Part shown: positions 1-4,512 of the stretch, in pieces | Layout of the letters: each line of letters begins with the position of its first letter | Position numbering within the stretch: position 1 is the first letter of the stretch | NCBI GenBank assembly: GCA_003538495.1 | Contig: DPSD01000550.1 | Coordinates: 1 to 6,931, forward strand | Length of the DNA stretch: 6,931 bases | Direction: 5' to 3' | DNA from: Accumulibacter sp. | GTDB lineage: Bacteria > Pseudomonadota > Gammaproteobacteria > Burkholderiales > Rhodocyclaceae | The notes under the pieces: model-generated | Told to the model about the DNA's origin: nothing | The model's database searches: none | What the model saw: the letters and a program-made list of their open reading frames with translations, nothing else | Position numbers and translations under genes: made by a program

Positions 1-168
1 GCAATTGATGGCGCACAGGTGCGGCCTGACGTGATCGACGACGGTCGCGGCGACAAGTTGCCCACGGGCAAGGTGATCGACGCAGAGCGGATGTTCCCGA
101 AGCCAGGCTTCCCTGGCCTTCTGCCACCGCGATCCGTAACCGCGCTGCGCGGAGGATTGACGATCCAT
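1..168 (-). CDS. HNH endonuclease, partial (runs off left edge)
   Basis: The minus-strand frame starting at 168 reads 56 codons to the window edge. It carries the beginning of a phage HNH nuclease: an RGYGSRW-QKAR segment (residues 9-19), LCVDH with C29 and H32 as likely zinc ligands, a G-x-x-V-x-A-T stretch, and VVDHVRPH (43-50), where D45-H46 is the usual first HNH catalytic block. The C-terminal Asn and His of the motif would lie beyond the edge. Such nucleases often sit next to terminase genes and help in cos cleavage and packaging. It follows the Q-like gene, which fits the start of the late region. The ATG at 168 has no good ribosome site. A different frame opened by an ATG at 215 overlaps the Q-like stop (ATGA), so the gene may be frameshifted near its 5' end. 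Confidence 0.72.
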   Translation of the reverse strand, partial: MDRQSSAQRGYGSRWQKAREAWLREHPLCVDHLARGQLVAATVVDHVRPHLCAINC

Positions 169-211
169 GATTTCATACTATCACCCATGTCAACCCCCAT
201 TTCCGCGCTGC

Positions 212-676
212 TCATTTCCGCAACCTCGCCGCAAGCTGCCCTTCGATCCAGCGCTCTGCTTCCATCAGCGCGCTGATTCCGTCGCGGATGACATCGACCA
301 TGCTCGAGATGTCCTTTTCTCCGGTTCCGTTGCAGATTCCGCATGTCGTTTGCTCGAAGTTCGTTACTCCGCGCCCCATGCAGGACGGGCAGCGCATGTT
401 ATTCCAGGCATCGATGGCTGCAAGGGCATTGGCGTAGGATGCCTTGCCGTCGTGCCCGCGCTTGGTCATGGCGGTTGCCAGGTGCATGGTTAGCCCCATG
501 ATCGCGCCCATGTTCGGGCCGTCGGACAAGTAGCGCACAACAGCGAAGCCGAGCGGGTTCTTGGCGCCTGACAGCCCGAGCGCCGTTGCGCAGTCGTGCG
601 TCCAGTGCTCCCACGTCAAGTCTCCGGAAGAGGTCGCCGTGACGGCGCTTTCGACGCGAACCATGTTTTCATGCAT
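212..676 (-). CDS. Zinc-finger protein, Q-like late antiterminator candidate
   Basis: This 154-aa protein has two CxxCxGxG knuckles, CPSCMGRG (residues 96-103) and CGICNGTG (112-119). The spacing resembles the zinc-binding region of phage antitermination Q proteins and also DnaJ-type zinc fingers. Helical segments flank the finger on both sides. In lambdoid phages Q loads onto RNA polymerase near the late promoter and lets it pass terminators. The place of this gene after the replication genes and before an HNH nuclease is where Q is expected. The start is the ATG at 676, with AAGGA seven bases upstream (684-688). Its ATGCATGA start overlaps the stop of the upstream gene by 8 bases, so translation is probably coupled. 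A DnaJ-like or generic zinc-finger function is the main alternative. Confidence 0.7.
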   Translation of the reverse strand: MHENMVRVESAVTATSSGDLTWEHWTHDCATALGLSGAKNPLGFAVVRYLSDGPNMGAIMGLTMHLATAMTKRGHDGKASYANALAAIDAWNNMRCPSCMGRGVTNFEQTTCGICNGTGEKDISSMVDVIRDGISALMEAERWIEGQLAARLRK

Positions 677-1106
677 TGGCGGTTCCTTTCGGTTTCTCAA
701 GTTTTACCGGATTGCAACCGATGACATGCCAACCCTCAGCCGCATAGGTCACGCGTACCTGGTCACGCCCGAATGCGTCAGCAAACTCATCCACCACGGA
801 TGCGATTGTCGGCAGGTTTTCCCTCAGCCAAACCCGGCGCTCGGCATCCGGAAGCGGGGAATGGTCTTTCCCCACCCCACCCACACCCCCCTTTAGGGGG
901 GGGTGGTGGGTGGTGGGGAATTCCCCGCTATTCCGAGCCTTTGCCTGGCCAGAAAAAACACCGGCACGGCCGGTTTCGGCGCGCGTCCGCGACGATTCCG
1001 GCGTGTTCCGCCTGTGCGTTCCGTTTTGTTCCGCTGTTTCCATAGTCAACTCAATGACTTCCGCGAATCCTGTTCCGTGTTGTTCCGCCGTGTTCCATTG
1101 CTTCAT
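669..1106 (-). CDS. Phage protein of unknown function with repeat-rich N-terminal half
   Basis: This 145-aa product has two contrasting halves. Residues about 92-132 (LRENLP through VIGCNP) look like a compact conserved domain, with VVDEFADAFG followed by a strand-like QVRVTYA segment; I associate it with small phage proteins of unknown role. Residues 1-85 are low-complexity: TAEQHGT (7-12) and TAEQNGT (24-30) repeat each other because the DNA carries CGGAACA repeats, and residues about 63-82 (PTTHHPPLKGGVGGVGK) come from a G/C palindrome. The start is uncertain: the ATG at 1106 has only a distant AAGGGG, and an ATG at 1043 is possible. The gene lies between the helicase ATPase and the Q-like gene. 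Confidence 0.6.
   Translation of the reverse strand: MKQWNTAEQHGTGFAEVIELTMETAEQNGTHRRNTPESSRTRAETGRAGVFSGQAKARNSGEFPTTHHPPLKGGVGGVGKDHSPLPDAERRVWLRENLPTIASVVDEFADAFGRDQVRVTYAAEGWHVIGCNPVKLEKPKGTANA
856..926. repeat. G/C-rich imperfect palindrome flanked by GGGGAAT..TTCCCC elements
   Basis: A C-rich arm (870-891) is followed by TTTA (892-895) and a G-rich arm (896-918), so either strand could fold into a long imperfect hairpin. Outside it lie GGGGAAT(N4)TTTCCCC (856-873) and the perfect palindrome GGGGAATTCCCC (915-926). The G-rich arm on the plus strand has runs of 8, 2, 3, 2 and 4 G, so it could also form a G-quadruplex-like structure. The element lies inside the coding frame at 669-1106 and encodes a PPLKGGVGGVG-like peptide. 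No T-tract follows on either strand, so it is not a standard intrinsic terminator. Confidence 0.75.
1004..1097. repeat. TGTTCCG short-repeat cluster (iteron-like)
   Basis: Exact TGTTCCG occurs on the plus strand at 1004, 1027, 1071 and 1081. One-mismatch relatives lie at 1017 (CGTTCCG) and 1091 (TGTTCCA), with a looser copy at 1035 (TGTTTCC). Spacing in the right group is 10 bp, close to one helix turn, so copies at 1071, 1081 and 1091 would lie on the same face of the DNA. The cluster lies just downstream of the helicase ATPase gene, within the 5' part of the next gene. Short same-orientation repeats beside replication genes are typical of initiator or regulator binding sites, but no binding protein can be named. 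Confidence 0.55.
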
Positions 1107-1239
1107 CGTTTCGCGCCGCCCCTTCGCTTTTGTTGCTTTTCATGGGGATTAACTCGCCTGTCCTATCAGGTGTCACGGGCTCCTCTGGGTCCGGTTTGCT
1201 GACTCGGTTCTCTTTCCGGGCTTGCGCCCTACCTCTCAC
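1051..1239 (-). CDS. Possible small hydrophilic protein (doubtful)
   Basis: A GTG-started frame of 62 codons fills the gap between the ATPase gene (which ends at 1253) and the next gene. An internal ATG at 1143 would give only 30 residues. The product is very hydrophilic and charged, with no recognised motif and no hydrophobic core, and neither start has a convincing ribosome site. It overlaps the 5' part of the following gene. It may be a non-coding spacer that happens to stay open. It is listed because otherwise the gap of about 146 bases is empty. Confidence 0.25.
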   Translation of the reverse strand: MRGRAQARKENRVSKPDPEEPVTPDRTGELIPMKSNKSEGAARNDEAMEHGGTTRNRIRGSH

Positions 1240-1252
1240 GGCAACGGAGAGA

Positions 1253-2407
1253 TCAACGGATGTCCTTTGCTTCCTCCTTTCCCTTGGCCGTCAGAATCCA
1301 GCCGTCACGGTCCGTGTGCTCGGCCAGCCGGTACTTCTTCAACCGCTCCAGAATCCGCGTGATTCCGCTCAGGTGGGCTTCCCCTGCCTTCTTGCCGGAA
1401 CGGATCGTCAACCCGGCATCGCCGCACCATTCCCGGAACGTCCCGTTCGGGTTGTTGTACAACGCCCACAGCACACGTGAATCAAGCTCGCGGTGCTTCG
1501 TCCGGATGTAGCGGACGCGCTCCTCGTCGACGTACTGCGCGACGATCGTCTGGCATTCAACGCCCTGGTGAATCACGTTCACCGGGCGGTACTCGAATGA
1601 GATTGGCGCGAAATCAGGCCCGCGCTTCTTGCGCATCCAGTGCAGTTCCGCCAACGCGCCGTCGGACCAAACCATCAGGTTCGTGTCGATTTCGTTCAGG
1701 AAGGCGCTGCCGCCGCGCGGCACGCAACTGTCGCGCGTCATGTCCTTCGAAGCGCCCGATGCAGGGTGGCAATTCACCAGCACCGCCGGCTTACCTGGCA
1801 GCAGCGACAGCTCGCGCAGCGCTGCGGCGTGCACGTATGCCTGGTTGTTGTCGTTCTCGTTGTCGCCGGAGAAGAACGCCACCGACGTATCGACCAACAC
1901 CAGCGACAGCGCGCCCATCGCCCCGGCGTCCTTCTTGATCTGGTCGAGCAGCAGCAACAGCGATCCCGCCTTCGGCAGCACGAACACGCGCCCGCGCAGG
2001 TCGGCCAGCGACACCCCGAGTGAATCCATCGTCGCACGCATGCGCAACCGGAAACCGTCCTGGTTCTCGCCACACAGGATCAGCACGTTGCCGCGGGATG
2101 CGGGCATGCCGGCGAACGGCAGCCCGGCCGCAACGCACAGCGCCATCACCAGGCTGACCGCCGTCTTCCCGTGGTTCGTCGGCGCGGTTAGCGCATAGAC
2201 ATAATTCGTCTGCAAAAGCCCGTCAATCACCCATGCGGGCGGATCGGTGTCCGCAAGGAAACTTTCAGCAGTTATGCATACCGGACCGGCCGGCGCCGCG
2301 GCGAGCGACGCGCGCATCGGCAGCACCTTCGCCCCGGCGGTCGGCGCCGCCTGCATCGCGTCCAGTTTCGCCTTGGCGATGGCGTCGTCGATCGGATCGC
2401 TCATCAT
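1253..2407 (-). CDS. RepA-type AAA/RecA-fold ATPase, probable replicative helicase
   Basis: This 384-aa protein resembles plasmid and phage RepA helicases (AAA_25 type), which form hexamers and unwind DNA at the replication origin. The visible motifs are a Walker A region APTNHGKT (residues 75-82, K81 and T82 as nucleotide ligands), a Walker B strand LSLVLVDTS (167-175, D173), a sensor-like VNCHPAS (211-217), and RGGSAFLNEIDTNL (231-244), the counterpart of the RGSSA-type motif in this family. The last 80 or so residues look like a winged helix (GITRILERLKKYRL, 348-361, then W370), probably for DNA or partner binding. The first Gly of Walker A is Ala. The start ATGATG at 2407/2404 overlaps the upstream stop, so translation is coupled. 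It is the main replication gene of the window. Confidence 0.85.
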   Translation of the reverse strand: MMSDPIDDAIAKAKLDAMQAAPTAGAKVLPMRASLAAAPAGPVCITAESFLADTDPPAWVIDGLLQTNYVYALTAPTNHGKTAVSLVMALCVAAGLPFAGMPASRGNVLILCGENQDGFRLRMRATMDSLGVSLADLRGRVFVLPKAGSLLLLLDQIKKDAGAMGALSLVLVDTSVAFFSGDNENDNNQAYVHAAALRELSLLPGKPAVLVNCHPASGASKDMTRDSCVPRGGSAFLNEIDTNLMVWSDGALAELHWMRKKRGPDFAPISFEYRPVNVIHQGVECQTIVAQYVDEERVRYIRTKHRELDSRVLWALYNNPNGTFREWCGDAGLTIRSGKKAGEAHLSGITRILERLKKYRLAEHTDRDGWILTAKGKEEAKDIR

Positions 2408-2901
2408 TCCGCCAGCGCCTCGCTCAGTTCGCGCCGCATAGCGTCGCGAATGCCATCAAAAATCCGGGAGCGGTAGAAGCCCTGTCCTGTCATCGTCGCC
2501 GCGGTGCGGTAGTCGCGCAGGGCAGCCCCCAGCTTGTTCGCCGGCAGCGGACCCTCGTCCGCGTACCAACAACGGCCCGCGCGATCAAGGCGCCGGAACC
2601 CGTCGGAAAATTCGCCCCATACCGAGGCCGCGCCGTGGTCGGCGATGGCAGCGCAGGCGGCATAGAAGGTCGCGTCGTCCGCGCTCCCGCAGACCACGCA
2701 GTCCAGCGCCAGGCAGCACGCCCAGGATGCGGCCTCGACTGGCAGGTCGGCAGGAAGCACGACGCGCGCCACCTCCGGGCGGCCATCGAACCAGCGCCCG
2801 GCTTCCCAATCGTGCAACGCCACCACCAGCAGCCCGACCCGCTCGCCGGCGGCAATGCGCGCCGCCAGTGCCTTGCCGTGCGCCAGGGGCCGCAGCGCCA
2901 T
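2404..2901 (-). CDS. Unknown phage protein upstream of the helicase gene
   Basis: I do not recognise this 165-aa protein with certainty. It is Ala-rich and carries six cysteines (62, 63, 68, 71, 83, 111), with CVVC at 68-71, plus conserved-looking aromatic patches (WGEFSDGFRRLD 95-106, FYRSRIFDGIRDAMRREL 142-159). The basic C-terminal helix could bind nucleic acid. The start is the ATG at 2901, with GAGGAG eight bases upstream (2910-2915). It overlaps the preceding stop by one base (TGATG), and its own stop overlaps the helicase start. The tight link to the ATPase gene suggests a replication-related role, such as a primase-like or loader partner, but no motif proves that. Confidence 0.75.
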   Translation of the reverse strand: MALRPLAHGKALAARIAAGERVGLLVVALHDWEAGRWFDGRPEVARVVLPADLPVEAASWACCLALDCVVCGSADDATFYAACAAIADHGAASVWGEFSDGFRRLDRAGRCWYADEGPLPANKLGAALRDYRTAATMTGQGFYRSRIFDGIRDAMRRELSEALAE

Positions 2902-3101
2902 CAAGTCGACTCCTCGATGATCATCGCGGACGTGGCGCCATGCCCGAAGACCCCGACAAAGCGCTCAGGCATCCGCTCGACAACCGCAATCCCGCGCTCG
3001 CTGGCAGCGTCGCACCAGGCCAGCCGGCGCCGATGGTCGAAGAACACCGCCTGCGGCCCGCGCAGGGCGATGGCGTTGAGGATGCACTGCACCTCCGTCA
3101 T
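2901..3101 (-). CDS. Small phage protein, unknown function
   Basis: This 66-aa protein has an alternating pattern (QAVFFDHRRRLAWCDAASERGIAVVERMPERFVGVFGHG) that suggests a small alpha/beta fold with a basic DHRRR turn at 22-26. I do not recognise a family. The ATG at 3101 directly follows the stop of the ribbon-helix-helix gene with no spacer, and GAGGG lies about 11 bases upstream. The gene ends in a TGATG overlap with the next. It is clearly part of the leftward early operon. Codon choice is GC-rich, like its neighbours. Confidence 0.65.
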   Translation of the reverse strand: MTEVQCILNAIALRGPQAVFFDHRRRLAWCDAASERGIAVVERMPERFVGVFGHGATSAMIIEEST

Positions 3102-3311
3102 TTATCGTGGTCCCTCGCAGGGGGCATTGTTCCCTTCCCTTTGGCCGGCCGCATCGTCTAGCCTGTGGGCGTGACCGAAGCAATGGAGGGACACCACCGT
3201 GCGGACGTATTCCGACAGCGAGCGATCCTCGGCATTCGCCAGCCTGGACAACGCCAGCAGCAGCGACGGCGAGACGCGAAGCTTGATTTCCTCTGTGCAT
3301 TTTTCGTGCAT
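3102..3311 (-). CDS. Ribbon-helix-helix (Arc/CopG-like) DNA-binding protein
   Basis: This 69-aa protein has the ribbon-helix-helix pattern: a short strand EEIKLRVSP (residues 7-15), helix SLLLALSRLANAEDR (16-30), and a second helix beginning SLSEYVRTVVSLH (31-43). Such proteins dimerise through the ribbon and read the DNA major groove with it. The C-terminal 25 residues are polar and probably disordered. It is the first gene after the Cro-like gene and its terminator, the place of cII in lambda, so it may be an early transcription regulator. The ATG at 3311 has GAGG seven bases upstream (3319-3322), immediately after the U-tract of the terminator. A repressor, a CII-like activator or an antitoxin-like protein are all possible. 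Confidence 0.8.
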   Translation of the reverse strand: MHEKCTEEIKLRVSPSLLLALSRLANAEDRSLSEYVRTVVSLHCFGHAHRLDDAAGQREGNNAPCEGPR

Positions 3312-3322
3312 GGCCGATCCTC

Positions 3323-3357
3323 AAAAAAAACCGGCACCGCCAATGCTGGCGGGCCGG
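3323..3357 (-). terminator. Strong intrinsic terminator after the Cro-like gene (tR1-like)
   Basis: Read on the minus strand, CCGGC and CCGCCA pair with TGGCGG and GCCGG around a GCAT loop, giving an 11-bp stem with one bulged T, followed by eight T. This is a textbook Rho-independent terminator. It lies 57 bases beyond the Cro-like stop and directly before the ribosome site of the ribbon-helix-helix gene, so it separates the first gene of the leftward operon from the replication genes. Its placement equals lambda tR1 and implies readthrough or antitermination control. On the plus strand the stem is preceded by A and not followed by T, so it acts one way. Confidence 0.85.
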
Positions 3358-3414
3358 GCAAATCCGGCGGACGGAAGGAGAAGTGGGAGACGCCCGCCGG
3401 CTGGAGGAGACATG

Positions 3415-3702
3415 TCAGGCCGCTTCGTGCTGCCGGTGGTTCGCCACGTGCGCTGGCAGCGCGTCGGTCGGGTTGGGGTAGAGGTCCGGGCGCAGCTCGT
3501 GCGGCGTCATGCGGTAGTTGAGCACCTCGGCGATCGGGATGACCATCTCGGGCGGCGGCACCTCGAACTTCGCGGAGTTGATCCATCCCCAGATCAGCGG
3601 CTGGCTGACCTTTGACCCCGGAACGATGGCCGCGATCGCCCTGGCGAGGGGCGCTTGACCACCTGCTAGATCGACGGCTTTGAGAAGGGATTGTTTAGAC
3701 AT
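3415..3702 (-). CDS. YdaS/Cro-like transcriptional regulator
   Basis: This 95-aa protein is a YdaS-family Cro-type regulator. Residues 4-45 hold the helix-turn-helix (LLKAVDLAGGQAPLARAIAA, then VSQPLIWGWIN as recognition helix region). VPPPEMVIPIAEVLNYRMTPHELRPDLYP (48-76) is the signature C-terminal part of the family. In phages such proteins repress the repressor promoter and tune early transcription. The start is the ATG at 3702, not an upstream in-frame ATG at 3774, because the promoter boxes lie between the two. There is no ribosome-binding site, and the predicted transcription start falls at or within about one base of the ATG, so the mRNA is probably leaderless. The gene is divergent from the repressor remnant and is followed by a strong terminator. 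Confidence 0.85.
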   Translation of the reverse strand: MSKQSLLKAVDLAGGQAPLARAIAAIVPGSKVSQPLIWGWINSAKFEVPPPEMVIPIAEVLNYRMTPHELRPDLYPNPTDALPAHVANHRQHEAA

Positions 3703-3709
3703 GACGGCC

Positions 3710-3738
3710 AATATAAGCCCACTGTTTCGCGATGTCAA
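3710..3738 (-). promoter_or_regulatory. PR-like early promoter (consensus -35, near-consensus -10)
   Basis: On the minus strand TTGACA (plus 3733-3738) is followed by a 17-bp spacer and TATATT (plus 3710-3715). The -35 is perfect, the spacer optimal, and the -10 differs from TATAAT at one position. Initiation about seven bases beyond the -10 falls at 3702-3704, on the start codon of the Cro-like gene. It has the same boxes and spacer length as the rightward promoter at 3894-3922. Confidence 0.85.
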
Positions 3739-3778
3739 TAAGTTTGCTGTTTTGACCTGCGGGAAAATTGGCAATAAG
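3733..3778. promoter_or_regulatory. Candidate right operator: TGKCAATAAG direct repeat
   Basis: TGTCAATAAG (3733-3742) and TGGCAATAAG (3769-3778) are exactly 36 bp apart. The first covers the -35 of the PR-like promoter. The second contains the small inverted repeat ATTG-G-CAAT (3767-3775) and overlaps the ribosome site of the repressor remnant. This is the position expected for operators bound by the Cro-like protein and, formerly, the CI-like repressor. Binding is inferred. Confidence 0.4.
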
Positions 3779-3865
3779 GTGACTAATATGAGGTACGGCG
3801 AACGCTTGCGAACCGCGCGAAAGGCGCGCGAACTGACTCAGCCAGCGCTTGCTGAACTGGCCTTT

Positions 3866-3880
3866 ATTTTGCCACAAAAT
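3866..3880. promoter_or_regulatory. Perfect inverted repeat upstream of PL-like promoter (candidate operator)
   Basis: ATTTTG-CCA-CAAAAT is a perfect 6-bp inverted repeat with a 3-bp centre. It begins about 28 bp before the -35 box at 3894, in AT-rich DNA directly after the repressor remnant. This geometry suits a dimeric helix-turn-helix regulator, or an UP-element region for RNA polymerase. Confidence 0.45.
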
Positions 3881-3893
3881 ATAGATTACTCTA

Positions 3894-3922
3894 TTGACAC
3901 AAGGAATAGATGTATTTATATT
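3894..3922 (+). promoter_or_regulatory. PL-like early promoter (consensus -35, near-consensus -10)
   Basis: TTGACA (3894-3899), a 17-bp spacer (3900-3916) and TATATT (3917-3922) form a near-ideal sigma70 promoter pointing right. It shares the wider pattern TATTGACA...TTATATTG with the leftward promoter. Transcription would start near 3929 and give a leader of about 135 bases before the first gene at 4065. The promoter lies inside the open frame of the repressor remnant, which argues that this part of the frame is not coding. Confidence 0.85.
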
Positions 3923-3928
3923 GTCTCC

Positions 3929-4055
3929 AACGAAGCAAACGGAACCCAAGGGCCACAAGCCCGAACGCATGAGTTCGCCGGACCGCGTAACCGGCAGGGA
4001 CACCTCACCGGCGGATTCCGGGGAATGAAAGCCAGGGTTTAGGAGGATAACTGAG
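3929..4055 (+). other. Leader of the rightward early transcript with small hairpins
   Basis: Between the PL-like start and the first gene lie three short inverted repeats: GGGC-CACAA-GCCC (3950-3962 span), GCCGG-N9-CCGGC (3977-3995) and CCGG-N6-CCGG (4008-4021). None is followed by a U-tract, so they are not intrinsic terminators. Their place matches the nut-containing leader of lambda PL, but no clear boxA or lambda-type boxB is seen. AGGAGG (4041-4046) and GAGGTG (4053-4058) end the leader. Confidence 0.35.
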
Positions 4056-4064
4056 GTGGGAAAA

Positions 4065-4268
4065 ATGAATTTGAGAATGACAGGGTACGTCGAACTGATG
4101 CTGGCCGGATTTGAATTGGCCGAAGGCTTCTCGTCCAAAGACTGCAGCGGGTGCCTCGACGCACCCGAATTCTTGAACGCCGGCTCGATGCTGCGTCACG
4201 AAAGGTGGGACGGCCTTGTCGGTACGGCACTGGCGGAGCCTTCCTTGGTATCGAGAAGGAGAATGTGA
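4065..4268 (+). CDS. Small unknown protein, first gene of the rightward operon
   Basis: This 67-aa protein has no recognised family. Residues 8-22 (YVELMLAGFELAEGF) look helical, CSGC (27-30) could join a metal site, and the tail VSRRRM is basic. The ATG at 4065 has GAGGTG six bases upstream. A GTG at 4056, with AGGAGG nine bases upstream, would add three residues. The gene ends one base before the next ATG. As first gene after the PL-like promoter it holds the place of lambda N, but it lacks an arginine-rich N-terminal motif, so an antiterminator role is not supported by sequence. Confidence 0.55.
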   Translation: MNLRMTGYVELMLAGFELAEGFSSKDCSGCLDAPEFLNAGSMLRHERWDGLVGTALAEPSLVSRRRM

Positions 4269-4269
4269 C

Positions 4270-4512
4270 ATGAAAACTGCCCTGAAAAACACGTTGACCG
4301 CAGCGCGCCGGCACTGGCTGCGGTTCCAGATGGCAAGCCTGGAAATCCAGATCGACGGCATGGCCGAAGCGATCGAGGCCGTCGATGACCCGCTGCTCCG
4401 GCTGCGCATCGGCACGGCCCGCGCTGTCGCCCGCCGCGAACTCGCCCGGCTGCGCGCCGAATACAACAGCACGCTCCCGGCCGGGAAGCGGGTTGTGTGG
4501 GGGTGGGCATGA
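4270..4512 (+). CDS. Small helical phage protein, unknown function
   Basis: This 80-aa protein is predicted by eye to be mostly helical: a basic first helix (LTAARRHWLRFQMASLEIQI, 9-28), a short linker around VDDP (38-41), and a second helix (LLRLRIGTARAVARRELARLRAEYNST, 42-68). The heptad-like leucine and arginine spacing would allow a coiled coil or helical hairpin. No family is recognised. The start at 4270 has AAGGAG eight bases upstream (4256-4261). The stop overlaps the next start as ATGA. Confidence 0.7.
   Translation: MKTALKNTLTAARRHWLRFQMASLEIQIDGMAEAIEAVDDPLLRLRIGTARAVARRELARLRAEYNSTLPAGKRVVWGWA

Larger units (their letters stand above)
3788..4042 (+). pseudogene. CI-type repressor remnant: N-terminal helix-turn-helix start only
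   Basis: The frame from ATG 3788 reads 84 codons. Residues 1-25 (MRYGERLRTARKARELTQPALAEL-A) are the classic beginning of a phage CI/XRE repressor: first helix, then helix 2 with the LTQ..LAEL pattern. After Ala25 the sequence becomes AT-rich and loses the recognition helix, the rest of the DNA-binding domain and any peptidase or dimerisation domain. Residues 26-84 look like translated regulatory and leader DNA and contain the PL-like promoter. Full-length relatives usually exceed 200 residues. The start has a good ribosome site, AAGGTGA (3776-3782), and a weak TTGACC -35 (3752-3757). It is probably a deletion remnant; an expressed short peptide cannot be excluded. Confidence 0.7.

Noticed and set aside
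870..918. Palindrome as an intrinsic terminator
   Set aside because: The stem is strong but no T-tract follows on either strand, and the coding frame continues through it.
1004..1097. CRISPR array
   Set aside because: The units are only 7 bases with spacers of 1-40 bases and lie inside coding sequence; this is not repeat-spacer structure.
1629..2198. 189-codon plus-strand frame and other frames opposite the ATPase
   Set aside because: The minus-strand frame has Walker A, Walker B and the RGGSA motif; the others are shadows.
2233..3174. 313-codon plus-strand open frame
   Set aside because: It is antisense to the helicase start and three coupled minus-strand genes. The product is Arg/Pro/Ala-rich and has no fold-like pattern.
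3199..3615. 138-codon plus-strand frame across the terminator and Cro-like gene
   Set aside because: It is antisense to a clear YdaS-type protein and passes through an intrinsic terminator stem.
3703..3774. 24-residue N-terminal extension of the Cro-like protein
   Set aside because: The extension would be encoded by the promoter and operator region; family proteins start at the MSKQSLLKA-like position.
3950..3962. Lambda-type boxB/nut site
   Set aside because: The loop sequence CACAA is not the purine-rich lambda type and no boxA was found; kept only as a low-interest leader hairpin.
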